Part shown: in pieces, positions 34,518 through 42,304 of the stretch
How the letters are laid out: every line of letters begins with the position of its first letter
How positions within the stretch are numbered: the stretch's first letter is position 1
Assembly (NCBI RefSeq): GCF_023544665.1
Contig: NZ_JAMJFL010000002.1
Span: 1 to 64,000, forward strand
Length of the DNA stretch: 64,000 nt
Source: Streptomyces sp. YS415
GTDB taxonomy: Bacteria; Actinomycetota; Actinomycetes; Streptomycetales; Streptomycetaceae
Direction of reading: 5' to 3'
Translations under genes and position numbers: made by a program
Notes under the pieces: generated by a model
The model's database searches: none
What the model was told of the DNA's origin: nothing
What the model saw: only the letters and a program-made list of their open reading frames with translations

Positions 34518-35294
34518 TCACAGGTCCCGGTGGACCTTGGTGTTGGACGCCTGGGCGCGCGGGCGGACGACCAGCAGGTCGATGTTGACGTGGCTCGGGC
34601 GGGTCACCGCCCAGGTGATGGTGTCGGCCACGTCGTCCGCGGAGAGCGGCTCGGCGACGCCCTGGTAGACCTTGGCCGCCTTCTCCTCGTCGCCGCCGAA
34701 GCGGGTGAGCGCGAACTCGTCGGTCTTCACCATGCCGGGCGCGATCTCGATGACGCGGACCGGGCGGCCGACGATCTCCAGGCGGAGGGTCTCCGCCAGG
34801 ACATGGGCGCCGTGCTTGGCGGCGACATAGCCACCGCCGCCCTCGTAGGTGCTGTGGCCGGCGGTGGAGGAGACGACGACCACCGTGCCGTCGCCGCTGG
34901 CCTCCAGCTTCGGCAGCAGGGCCTGGGTGAGGTTGAGGGTGCCGATGACGTTCGTCTCGTACATCGTGCGCCAGTCGGCCGGGTCGCCGGTGGCCACCGG
35001 GTCGGCGCCGAGGGCTCCGCCGGCGTTGTTCACCAGGACGCCGATCGTCCGGAAGGCCGTGGCGAACTCGTCGACCGCGGCGCGGTCGGTGACGTCCAGC
35101 TGGTAGGCCGCCGCCGAGTGGCCGGCCGCGCTGATCTCCTCGGCCAGCGCCTCGATGCGGTCCTTGCGGCGGGCGGTCAGGACGACCCGGTATCCGGCCG
35201 CCGCGAGCTGCCGTGCGGTGGCGGCGCCGATTCCGCTGCTCGCACCGGTGACGACGGCGATGCGGGTGGCGGCGGAGGGTGCGGCGGTGGCCAT
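34518..35294 (-). CDS. SDR family NAD(P)-dependent oxidoreductase
   Basis: A 258-residue classical short-chain dehydrogenase. The cofactor motif TGASSGIG is at residues 16-23, the arginine after strand 2 (LTARRKDR) favours NADPH, and NNAGG is at 89-93. The catalytic residues are S143 (VVSSTAG) and Y156/K160 in GGYVAAKHG. VRVIEIAPGMVKTDEF is the usual loop after strand 6. The ATG at 35294 has GAGGAGC upstream. It is divergent from an NTF2-like gene, with 112 bp between them. The substrate is unknown. Confidence 0.9.
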   Translation of the reverse strand: MATAAPSAATRIAVVTGASSGIGAATARQLAAAGYRVVLTARRKDRIEALAEEISAAGHSAAAYQLDVTDRAAVDEFATAFRTIGVLVNNAGGALGADPVATGDPADWRTMYETNVIGTLNLTQALLPKLEASGDGTVVVVSSTAGHSTYEGGGGYVAAKHGAHVLAETLRLEIVGRPVRVIEIAPGMVKTDEFALTRFGGDEEKAAKVYQGVAEPLSADDVADTITWAVTRPSHVNIDLLVVRPRAQASNTKVHRDL

Positions 35295-35383
35295 GGGGCT
35301 GCTCCTCGGGGCGGACCGTCGAAGGTCTCGGGTCGAAAGGCTGTCCGGCCAGGATAGGCGGGCGGTGGGACAATGAAACGGGT

Positions 35384-35406
35384 GATCCCCACCTGGGAGG
35401 TGGATC
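35384..35406 (+). promoter_or_regulatory. Hairpin covering the ribosome-binding site of the NTF2-like gene
   Basis: CCACCT (35389-35394) and AGGTGG (35398-35403) form a stem with a GGG loop, extended by GAT and ATC. The GGGAGG Shine-Dalgarno sequence of the next gene lies in the loop and 3' arm, so folding could limit its translation. Confidence 0.35.
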
Positions 35407-35835
35407 ATGGGACAGGCACGTGAGGTCATGGACCGGCTCACGGAAGCGATCACGTCGGCGGACCGGAGGGCCATCGGCGAGCTCTACGCGCAGGACGCCG
35501 TCGCGCTCACGCCGGACGGCGGTGAGCTGCACGGCCGGGACGACATCGTCGCGTACTGGCGGCAGATGACGGAGGCGATGCCGGAGGCCCGCTACGAGTC
35601 GGTGCACGCGTACGAGGTCGGCGACACGGCCATCGACGAGGGCATCTTCACCGGCCGGAACACCGGGCCCATCCAGCTGCCCACGGGGGAGACGCTGCCC
35701 CCGACGCAGAAGGAGATCAGTATCCGGGGCGTGGACTTCGCCACCGTCGACGACACCGGGCACATCGTCGACTACCGGCTCTACTTCGACGAGATGGACT
35801 TCCTCGACCAGCTCGGTCTGCTGCCGCCGGGCTGA
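35407..35835 (+). CDS. Nuclear transport factor 2 / SnoaL-like family protein
   Basis: A 142-residue single-domain protein of the NTF2-like superfamily. It starts with helices (MGQAREVMDRLTEAITSADR), has the typical RAIGELYAQDAVALTPDGGEL and HGRDDIVAYWRQM segments, and finishes with beta-strands (HIVDYRLYFDEMDFLDQLGL). Proteins of this type act as polyketide cyclases, isomerases or ligand-binding partners. Here the activity is unknown. The divergent SDR gene next to it suggests a shared small-molecule pathway, but that is inference. Confidence 0.83.
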   Translation: MGQAREVMDRLTEAITSADRRAIGELYAQDAVALTPDGGELHGRDDIVAYWRQMTEAMPEARYESVHAYEVGDTAIDEGIFTGRNTGPIQLPTGETLPPTQKEISIRGVDFATVDDTGHIVDYRLYFDEMDFLDQLGLLPPG

Positions 35836-35844
35836 TCCCCGGGC

Positions 35845-36180
35845 TCAGCCGCCGCGCGGGGCGTACATGATCACGGCCATGCCCGCGAGGCAGATCAGCG
35901 CGCCCGTCACGTCCCACCGGTCGGGCCGGTAGCCGTCGGCGACCATGCCCCAGGCGAGCGAGCCGGCCACGAAGACCCCGCCGTACGCGGCGAGGATGCG
36001 CCCGAAGTTCGCGTCCGGCTGGAGGGTGGCCACGAACCCGTAGGCGCCGAGCGCGAGGACGCCCGCGCCGATCCACAGCAGCCCGCGGTGCTCCCGTACG
36101 CCCTGCCAGACCAGCCAGGCGCCGCCGATCTCGAACAGCGCGGCGACGACGAAGAGGGCTGCGGACCGGGCGACGAGCAT
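35845..36180 (-). CDS. YnfA family small membrane protein
   Basis: A 111-residue integral membrane protein with four hydrophobic helices and the YnfA/UPF0060 signatures ([20 protein letters not shown], then [40 protein letters not shown] and [20 protein letters not shown]). It resembles small multidrug resistance pumps, and the E. coli homologue has been linked to efflux. The ATG at 36180 gives family length; a longer frame upstream has no support. It stops 9 bp from the convergent NTF2-like gene. Confidence 0.87.
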   Translation of the reverse strand: MLVARSAALFVVAALFEIGGAWLVWQGVREHRGLLWIGAGVLALGAYGFVATLQPDANFGRILAAYGGVFVAGSLAWGMVADGYRPDRWDVTGALICLAGMAVIMYAPRGG

Positions 36181-36309
36181 GCGCAGCAGCTTCGCATACG
36201 GCCGTCCGCGTCCCGTCACCTGATGGACGGCGCCTGTGACCCGCTCCGCGTGGGATACATCCGTACGACGAGATGACCGGCGGTGTGCGAGCGCGGAGGA
36301 GTGGGCGGT

Positions 36310-36780
36310 ATGCGGAGTGTGCGGGTGCTCGGGACCGGGGTCGCGGTGGTGCTGCTGGCGGCGGGCGGGGCGGCGGGGGCCGGCGCCGCCGAGGGGCGGG
36401 AGGCGGACCTCGCCTATCACGGGGCCGCGTCCCTGGCCTCAGGTCAGGTCGACCTGCGGTTCACCCCGCACAACCACGGGCCGTCGGCGGTGCCGGACGC
36501 GACCGTACGGCTGCGCTGGTCCGAGCCGCTCGCCGACCGGCAGGAGCTGCCGGACGGGTGTGCCCGGTCCGGGGCGCGGGCGGTGCTGTGCCGGGTGGGG
36601 GCGCTGGAGGCGGACGAGGCGGGGGAGCGGATCGCGCTGCGGATCCAGCTGAGCAGGGCCGCGCCCGAGGTGCAGCTGGAGCTCGACACGGTGTGGAGCA
36701 GCGGGGCGGTGGACCGCAACCCGGCCAACGACCGGCAGCGGGTGCTGATCCTGGACACGGGGGACGCGTACTACTTCTAG
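36310..36780 (+). CDS. Secreted protein with DUF11-like beta domain
   Basis: A 156-residue protein. The signal peptide covers about residues 1-27 ([20 protein letters not shown], then AAEG). The mature part has strands typical of repeat-type adhesin domains ([20 protein letters not shown], then [20 protein letters not shown]) and one cysteine pair ([16 protein letters not shown]). The GPS and DxNPANN-like motifs match DUF11/CARDB-style domains. GGAGGAG is 7 nt before the ATG at 36310. The stop codon overlaps that of the convergent HxlR gene by 4 bp. Confidence 0.72.
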   Translation: MRSVRVLGTGVAVVLLAAGGAAGAGAAEGREADLAYHGAASLASGQVDLRFTPHNHGPSAVPDATVRLRWSEPLADRQELPDGCARSGARAVLCRVGALEADEAGERIALRIQLSRAAPEVQLELDTVWSSGAVDRNPANDRQRVLILDTGDAYYF

Positions 36781-37196
36781 GCCCCGGCGGGCTGCGGGAC
36801 GCTGTCCGAGTCGTAGCGCTCGCGCGCCTCGTGGACCTGCTCGATGTGGGTCTCGGCCCAGTCCTTCACCGCGGTCAGCAGCAGGGCCAGGCTGTGGCCG
36901 AGCGGGGTGAGTTCGTAGTCGACGCGGACCGGTACGGACGGGGTGACCTCGCGGGTGAGGATGCCGTCGCGCTCCAGCGAACGCAGGGTCTGGGTCAGCA
37001 TCTTGGGGCTGACCCCGGCGATCCTGCGGCCGAGGTCGCTGTAGCGCATGGGTCCGGTGGCGAGGGCGGAGACGACCAGGCTGACCCACTTGTCGCTGAG
37101 GCGGTCCAGGAGCTGGTTGGTGGGGCAGCCCTTGATGAAGGCGTCGTACTCCTTGCGCGCCTGCTCGCGCCGCTGTGCCGCCGTCATGGTCGCCAT
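36777..37196 (-). CDS. HxlR family transcriptional regulator
   Basis: A 139-residue winged-helix protein of the HxlR/MarR-like group. It begins with a conserved Cys (FIKGCPTNQLLDRLSDKWVS), then MRYSDLGRRIAGVSPKMLTQ (recognition helix), TLRSLERDGILTREV, and VDYELTPLGHSL (wing). Members often sense electrophiles or aldehydes through the N-terminal cysteine and control an adjacent oxidoreductase. Here an NADP-dependent quinone oxidoreductase gene is divergent 128 bp away, which fits. GAGGTGAGCC precedes the ATG at 37196. Confidence 0.9.
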   Translation of the reverse strand: MATMTAAQRREQARKEYDAFIKGCPTNQLLDRLSDKWVSLVVSALATGPMRYSDLGRRIAGVSPKMLTQTLRSLERDGILTREVTPSVPVRVDYELTPLGHSLALLLTAVKDWAETHIEQVHEARERYDSDSVPQPAGA

Positions 37197-37232
37197 GGCT
37201 CACCTCTGGGGTATGTACGCACCTTCGGGTAA

Positions 37233-37253
37233 CTACTTACTGAAAGATAGTAG
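37233..37253. promoter_or_regulatory. Candidate HxlR operator in the divergent promoter
   Basis: CTACT (37233-37237) and AGTAG (37249-37253) form an inverted repeat around an AT-rich 11-bp spacer. It lies in the only AT-rich stretch between the hxlR-type gene and the oxidoreductase gene, where both promoters should lie. Confidence 0.45.
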
Positions 37254-37324
37254 CTCTTCCTAGGGTTGCTGCAGCCGAGGAGATACCGAGGCTTTCAGCA
37301 AGCTTTTCGAGGAGCTGGTCGGTC

Positions 37325-38209
37325 ATGCGCGCAGCAGTGGTGACGTCGTTCGGGGGACCCGAGGCCGTGCAGGTCGTGGAGACGGCGGTACCCGCGCCGG
37401 GGGCGGGGCAGATACGGATCAAGGTGGCGGCGGCCGCGCTGAACCCGGTCGACGCCGGGGTCCGCCAGGGGGTCTTCGGGGGTGCCGGGGAGCGGATCGG
37501 GCTGGGCTGGGACGTCGCCGGGACGGTGGACGCGACGGGCGCCGGTGCGGCCTGGACGGTCGGCGAGGAGGTGGTGGCGCTCCACTACGGCACGGTGAAG
37601 CCGCTGGGCACGCACGCCGAGTACGTCGTCGTGGACGCGGACGCGGTGGCCAAGGCGCCGGCCGGCGCGGACGCCGTGCACGCGGCCACCCTCGCGCTGA
37701 ACGCCCTGACCGCCGTACAGGCGCTGGACCTGCTGGAGGTGACGCCCGGTCAGTCGCTGCTGGTGACCGGGGCCGCCGGGGCGGTCGGCGGGTACGCGCT
37801 CCAGCTCGCCGCGCATCGCGGGATCACGGTGACGGCGCTGGCCCGGGAGGCGGACGAGGAGCTCGTACGGTCGCTGGGGGCGGCCCGGCTCGCGGGCGCC
37901 GACGAGGGCGGCTTCGACGCCGTGCTCGACGCGGCGGTGCTCGGCGAGGCGGCCCTGGAGCGGGTCCGCGACGGCGGCGCCTACCTCGGCGTCATCCCGC
38001 ACGCCGAACCGGCGTCCGTGCGCGGGGTGCGGACCGGCGCAGTGGAGGTGGCCGCGGACGGCCGCCGGCTCGCCGAGCTGTCCCGTCTGGCCGAGGAGGG
38101 CGTCCTGACCCTCCGGGTGGCCGAGACCTTTGCGCTGGACGACGCCCAGAAGGCGCACGCGCGCCTGGCCGAGGGCGGTGTCCGGGGGCGCCTGGTCCTG
38201 GTGCCCTGA
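37325..38209 (+). CDS. NADP-dependent quinone oxidoreductase (zinc-less MDR)
   Basis: A 294-residue medium-chain reductase of the QOR/zeta-crystallin type. The N-terminus is VVTSFGGPEAVQVVETAVPA. The ALNPVDAGVRQGVFGG block is at the catalytic-domain position where zinc-binding residues are absent. The nucleotide-binding loop TGAAGAVGGYALQLA (AxxGxxG-like) lies mid-protein. It would reduce quinones or enals with NADPH. It is divergent from the HxlR regulator gene, a common regulator-target arrangement. Confidence 0.88.
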   Translation: MRAAVVTSFGGPEAVQVVETAVPAPGAGQIRIKVAAAALNPVDAGVRQGVFGGAGERIGLGWDVAGTVDATGAGAAWTVGEEVVALHYGTVKPLGTHAEYVVVDADAVAKAPAGADAVHAATLALNALTAVQALDLLEVTPGQSLLVTGAAGAVGGYALQLAAHRGITVTALAREADEELVRSLGAARLAGADEGGFDAVLDAAVLGEAALERVRDGGAYLGVIPHAEPASVRGVRTGAVEVAADGRRLAELSRLAEEGVLTLRVAETFALDDAQKAHARLAEGGVRGRLVLVP

Positions 38210-38250
38210 CGGGGGCGGGAATAGCGGGGCCCCGGGTGTCGTTCGGCAGG

Positions 38251-38268
38251 TATAGTTGAACGGTCAAC
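38251..38268 (+). promoter_or_regulatory. Promoter with overlapping palindromic operator (LLM oxidoreductase operon)
   Basis: A -10-like TATAGT (38251-38256) overlaps GTTGAACGGTCAAC (38255-38268), an inverted repeat GTTGA-N4-TCAAC of the type bound by MarR/TetR-family repressors. It lies 21 bp before the LLM start. No regulator gene is adjacent. Confidence 0.55.
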
Positions 38269-38288
38269 AACCTGGAGGGTGAGCGACC

Positions 38289-39392
38289 ATGCAGTTCGGG
38301 ATCTTCAGCGTCGGCGATGTCACACCGGACCCCACCACGGGCCGGACGCCGACCGAGCGGGAGCGCATCAAGGCCATGGTCGCCATCGCCCTGAAGGCCG
38401 AGGAGGTCGGCCTGGACGTCTTCGCGACCGGCGAGCACCACAACCCGCCGTTCGTGCCGTCCTCGCCGACCACCATGCTCGGCTACATCGCGGCCCGGAC
38501 GGAGCGGCTGGTCCTGTCCACCTCGACCACGCTGATCACCACCAACGACCCGGTGAAGATCGCCGAGGACTTCGCGATGCTCCAGCACCTGGCCGACGGG
38601 CGGGTGGACCTGATGATGGGCCGCGGCAACACCGGCCCGGTCTACCCCTGGTTCGGCAAGGACATCCGCGAGGGCATCAACCTCGCCATCGAGAACTACA
38701 ACCTGGTCCACCGGCTGTGGCGCGAGGACGTGGTGAACTGGGAGGGCACGTTCCGGACGCCCCTGCAGGGCTTCACCTCCACGCCCCGGCCGCTGGACGG
38801 CGTACCGCCGTTCGTCTGGCACGGCTCCATCCGCTCGCCGGAGATCGCCGAGCAGGCCGCGTTCTACGGCGACGGCTTCTTCCACAACAACATCTTCTGG
38901 CCGGCCGACCACACCAAGCGGATGGTCGAGCTGTACCGGACCCGCTACGCCCACTACGGGCACGGCACCGCCGAGCAGGCGATCGTCGGACTCGGCGGGC
39001 ACGTGTTCATGCGGAAGAACTCCCAGGACGCGGTGCGCGAGTTCCGTCCGTACTTCGACAACGCGCCGGTCTACGGCCACGGGCCCTCGCTGGAGGACTT
39101 CGCCGAGCAGACCCCGCTGACCGTCGGCTCGCCGCAGCAGGTGATCGAGAAGACCCTGTCCTTCCGCGAGTACGCCGGTGACTACCAGCGCCAGCTGTTC
39201 CTGATGGACCACGCCGGACTGCCGCTGAAGACCGTGCTGGAGCAGCTCGACCTGCTCGGCGAGGAGGTCGTGCCGGTGCTGCGCGCGGAGTTCGCGAAGA
39301 ACCGCCCGGCGAACGTGCCGGACGCGCCGACCCACGCGTCCCTGCTGGCCGCCAAGGCCGCGGACGCCGTCAAGGAAGGAGCCGAGGCATGA
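38289..39392 (+). CDS. LLM class flavin-dependent oxidoreductase (CE1758 family)
   Basis: A 367-residue luciferase-like monooxygenase with a TIM barrel binding reduced FMN. Hallmarks are LDVFATGEHHNPPFVPSSPT near the N-terminus, LSTSTTLITTNDPVKIAEDF, and LADGRVDLMMGRGNTGPVYP (flavin phosphate loop). It needs a flavin reductase, and one is encoded directly downstream with an ATGA overlap (39389-39392). The pair is a two-component monooxygenase unit. GGAGGG lies 8-9 nt before the ATG. The substrate is unknown. Confidence 0.92.
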   Translation: MQFGIFSVGDVTPDPTTGRTPTERERIKAMVAIALKAEEVGLDVFATGEHHNPPFVPSSPTTMLGYIAARTERLVLSTSTTLITTNDPVKIAEDFAMLQHLADGRVDLMMGRGNTGPVYPWFGKDIREGINLAIENYNLVHRLWREDVVNWEGTFRTPLQGFTSTPRPLDGVPPFVWHGSIRSPEIAEQAAFYGDGFFHNNIFWPADHTKRMVELYRTRYAHYGHGTAEQAIVGLGGHVFMRKNSQDAVREFRPYFDNAPVYGHGPSLEDFAEQTPLTVGSPQQVIEKTLSFREYAGDYQRQLFLMDHAGLPLKTVLEQLDLLGEEVVPVLRAEFAKNRPANVPDAPTHASLLAAKAADAVKEGAEA

Positions 39393-39991
39393 AGCTCGTC
39401 GTCGTCTCGGCGGGGCTGAGCGTCCCGTCCTCCACCCGGCTGCTCGGCGACCGGCTGGCCGCCGCGGCCGCCGGGCGGACCGGGGCCGCCGGGCGGACCG
39501 GGGCCGAGATCGAGGTCGTGGAACTGCGCCACCTCGCGGTGGAGATCGCGCACCACTTCACCAACGGCTTCCCGGGCCGGAAGCTGGCCGCCGCGCAGGA
39601 CGCGGTCACCCGGGCCGACGGGCTGATCGTCGTCACCCCGGTGTTCTCCGCCTCGTACAGCGGACTGTTCAAGTCGTTCTTCGACGTCCTGGAGCAGGAC
39701 GCGCTGGCCGGGAAGCCGGTGCTGGTCGCCGCGACCGGCGGCACCGCCCGGCACTCGCTCGTCCTGGACCACGCCCTGCGCCCGCTCTTCTCCTACCTCA
39801 AGGCCGTGGTCGTCCCGACCGGTGTCTACGCGGCCTCGGAGGACTGGGGAGCGCAGGGCCTGGACGGCCGGGTCGAACGGGCGGCGGGCGAGCTGGCCGC
39901 GCTGATGAGCGGGCTGGGCACGAAGAAGGCCGAGCCGGAGAGCGTGGTGCCGTTCGCGGAACAGCTCGCCGCGCTGCGGCCCACCGGGTGA
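39389..39991 (+). CDS. NAD(P)H-dependent FMN reductase (CE1759 family)
   Basis: A 200-residue flavodoxin-fold reductase. It has VVSAGLSVPSSTRLLGDRLA (phosphate loop), TNGFPGRKLAAAQDAVTRAD, and TPVFSASYSGLFKSFFDVLE, which covers the flavin ring. It would supply reduced FMN to the LLM enzyme encoded upstream in the same operon. An internal duplication of GRTGAAGRTGAE (residues ~29-40) comes from a short tandem repeat in the DNA. The stop codon lies within a three-unit 16-bp repeat. Confidence 0.92.
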   Translation: MKLVVVSAGLSVPSSTRLLGDRLAAAAAGRTGAAGRTGAEIEVVELRHLAVEIAHHFTNGFPGRKLAAAQDAVTRADGLIVVTPVFSASYSGLFKSFFDVLEQDALAGKPVLVAATGGTARHSLVLDHALRPLFSYLKAVVVPTGVYAASEDWGAQGLDGRVERAAGELAALMSGLGTKKAEPESVVPFAEQLAALRPTG

Positions 39992-40026
39992 GCGACCCAC
40001 CGGGTGAGCTACCCACCGGGTGAGAG
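39980..40026 (+). repeat. 16-bp tandem repeat (about 3 copies) at the end of the FMN reductase gene
   Basis: CCCACCGGGTGAGCGA, CCCACCGGGTGAGCTA and CCCACCGGGTGAGAGC follow in tandem. Each unit contains TGA; the first supplies the stop codon. Duplication after the stop explains the copies, and no protein change results. Confidence 0.85.
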
Positions 40027-40096
40027 CCCAGTAAGAAGGGTGACGGCGAGCCCGCTCGCCCTGCTGAACCGCCGGAGGCCTTGGCAGACTGGCCGC

Positions 40097-40849
40097 GTGC
40101 CTCAGACCGTGCTCCTCGCCGAAGACGACCGCGCCATCCGGCACGCCCTGGAGCGTGCCCTGACCCTGGAGGGCTACCGGGTCACCGCGGTCGCCGACGG
40201 CGTGGAGGCGCTGGCGCAGGCCCACACCGCACCGCCGGACGTGCTCGTCCTCGACGTGATGATGCCCGGCATCGACGGCCTCCAGGTCTGCCGGGTCCTG
40301 CGCGCCGAGGGCGACCGCACCCCGATCCTGATGCTGACGGCGCTCGTGGAGACACAGGACCGCATCGCGGGCCTGGACGCGGGCGCCGACGACTACGTGG
40401 TGAAGCCCTTCGACGTCGAGGAGGTCTTCGCCCGGCTCCGCGCCCTGCTGCGCCGCACCGGCCAGAACGACACCGGCGGCGCCCCCGCCGACGCACCGAG
40501 GCGGGCGCCCGAGCAGACCCGCGAGCGGGCCCCCGGGCAGGCGGCCGAGCGGACCCTGGCGGCGGCCGGGCTGCGGATGGACCCGCAGGCGCGCCGGGCC
40601 TGGCGCGGCGGGCGCGAACTGGAACTGACCCGCACCGAGTTCGAGCTGCTGGAACTGTTGGTGCGCAACGCCGGGATCGTCCTCGACCACGCCACCATCT
40701 ACGACCGCATCTGGGGCTACGACTTCGGCCCCGGCTCCAAGAACCTCGCCGTCTACGTCGGCTATCTGCGCCGCAAGCTCGACGAGCCCGGCGCCCCGCC
40801 GCTGATCCACACGGTGCGCGGGGTGGGTTACGTGCTGCGGGCGGACTGA
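40097..40849 (+). CDS. Two-component response regulator, OmpR/PhoB family
   Basis: A 250-residue regulator with a GTG start. The receiver domain (VLLAEDDRAIRHALERALTL) has phosphoacceptor D53 in VLVLDVMMPGIDG and K in VVKPFDVEE. A low-complexity Ala/Arg-rich linker (residues ~125-155) follows. The winged-helix effector has LELTRTEFELLELLVRNAGI, then YVGYLRRKLDEPG and IHTVRGVGYVLRAD. It abuts its cognate kinase gene (TGA followed directly by GTG), so the two are co-transcribed. The stimulus is unknown. Confidence 0.92.
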   Translation: MPQTVLLAEDDRAIRHALERALTLEGYRVTAVADGVEALAQAHTAPPDVLVLDVMMPGIDGLQVCRVLRAEGDRTPILMLTALVETQDRIAGLDAGADDYVVKPFDVEEVFARLRALLRRTGQNDTGGAPADAPRRAPEQTRERAPGQAAERTLAAAGLRMDPQARRAWRGGRELELTRTEFELLELLVRNAGIVLDHATIYDRIWGYDFGPGSKNLAVYVGYLRRKLDEPGAPPLIHTVRGVGYVLRAD

Positions 40850-42262
40850 GTGGCCCGCTTCGGCCGGCTGGTGCGGCGCCCGCGGCCGCGCCTGGTCTCC
40901 CTGCGCACCACCTTCGCGGTCTCCTTCGCCGCCGTGACCGCCGGGGTCACCGTCCTGGTCGGCATCCTGTCCTACAGCGCCGCCGCCCGGCTGGTGCGGG
41001 TGGACCAGCAGTCCGTGTTCGACGAGGTCGTCCAGGACGTGCGCAGCGAGGTCCGCAACCGGCGGATGGAACCCGTCGACTTCTCCTCCACCGCGCCCGG
41101 CCACGACCTGGTCCGCCCCGCCCGCACGGACGTGCAGGTCCTCGGCGCGGACGGCTCCGTCTACGACCCCGGCCGGCCCGGCCTGCCCGTCACCGGCGCC
41201 GACCGGCGGATCGCCGCCCAGCAGGTCTCCGGGCGCACGGTCGTGCACGCGGACGTCGATGTCGGCGACGACGTGTACCGCGTCGCCACCGTCTCGTTCG
41301 GGGGCGGCCGGGGAGCGGTGCAGATCGCCCAGGAGTTCAGCAACACCGAGGACCTGCTGCGCGCGCTCCAGCAGCGGACCCTGATCCTGATGTCGGCCGT
41401 CGTCGTCGCGGCCGGGCTGTTCGGGTGGTGGCTGGCCCGGCGGATCACCCGCAGGCTGATCGTCCTCACCTCCGCCGCCGAGGACGTGGCCCGCACCCGG
41501 CGGCTCGGCATCCAGGTGCCGGTCACCGGGTACGACGAGGTGGGGCGCCTCGGGCGGGCCTTCGACCGCATGCTGGGACGGCTCGCCCAGTCCGAGGAGG
41601 ACCAGCGGCGACTGGTGCAGGACGCGGGGCACGAACTGCGGACGCCGCTCACGTCCCTGCGCACCAACATCTCGCTGCTGCGCCGTATCGACGAGTTCCC
41701 GCCTGAGACCCGGGAGGAGCTGGTCGCCGACCTCGCCCAGGAGGCGCGGGAACTGACCGACCTGGTCAACGAGCTGGTGGACCTGGCGGCCGGGCAGTCC
41801 GACGCGGAGCCGCCGCAGCGGGTGGACCTCGCCGATGTCGCGGAGGACGTGGCGGGGCTCGCCCGGCGCCGCACCGGGCGGCGGATCGTGGTGCGGGCCA
41901 GCGGGGACACGACGACGGACGGGCGGCCGGGGATGCTGCAGCGGGCCGTGTCCAACCTGGTGGAGAACGCGGCGAAGTTCGACCGGGGCGGCACGGCGCC
42001 GATCGAGATCAATGTGGCGGGGCCCGCGGTGCACGGGACGGTGCGGGTGGAGGTGCTGGACCGGGGGCCCGGCATCACCGACGACGACCTCAGGCATGTG
42101 TTCGACCGGTTCTACCGGGCCGCGGACGCGCGGTCCCTGCCGGGGTCGGGGCTGGGGCTCTCGATCGTCCGCGAGGTGGCCTTCGCTCACGGGGGAGCGA
42201 CGTTCGCTGCGCGGCGGGCGGGGGGCGGGTCGGTCATCGGGTTCACGGTGGGGGGCGGCTGA
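40850..42262 (+). CDS. Sensor histidine kinase
   Basis: A 470-residue membrane kinase with a GTG start directly after the response regulator stop. Transmembrane helix 1 is near residues 20-42. An extracytoplasmic sensor of about 130 residues follows, then helix 2 (LILMSAVVVAAGLFGWWLA) and a HAMP domain. The phosphoacceptor is H261 in QDAGHELRTPLTSLRTN. The ATP-binding domain has N-box NLVENAAKFDRG, G1 DRGPGITDDDL, F-box FDRFYRA and G2 GSGLGLSIVREV. The layout resembles MprB/BaeS-type kinases of actinobacteria, which often respond to envelope stress. Confidence 0.93.
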   Translation: MARFGRLVRRPRPRLVSLRTTFAVSFAAVTAGVTVLVGILSYSAAARLVRVDQQSVFDEVVQDVRSEVRNRRMEPVDFSSTAPGHDLVRPARTDVQVLGADGSVYDPGRPGLPVTGADRRIAAQQVSGRTVVHADVDVGDDVYRVATVSFGGGRGAVQIAQEFSNTEDLLRALQQRTLILMSAVVVAAGLFGWWLARRITRRLIVLTSAAEDVARTRRLGIQVPVTGYDEVGRLGRAFDRMLGRLAQSEEDQRRLVQDAGHELRTPLTSLRTNISLLRRIDEFPPETREELVADLAQEARELTDLVNELVDLAAGQSDAEPPQRVDLADVAEDVAGLARRRTGRRIVVRASGDTTTDGRPGMLQRAVSNLVENAAKFDRGGTAPIEINVAGPAVHGTVRVEVLDRGPGITDDDLRHVFDRFYRAADARSLPGSGLGLSIVREVAFAHGGATFAARRAGGGSVIGFTVGGG

Positions 42263-42297
42263 GCACCGGCGCCCGCGAGCGGGCCGGGCGCCGGTGC
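42263..42297. terminator. Terminator between convergent kinase and pectate-lyase-like genes
   Basis: A perfect 13-bp inverted repeat (GCACCGGCGCCCG / CGGGCGCCGGTGC) with a 9-nt loop. Confidence 0.8.
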
Positions 42298-42304
42298 AGC
42301 GGGG

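Noticed and set aside
39182..42190. A 1000-codon open frame antisense to the FMN reductase, response regulator and kinase genes
   Set aside because: The composition is low-complexity and the opposite strand encodes complete, motif-bearing proteins.
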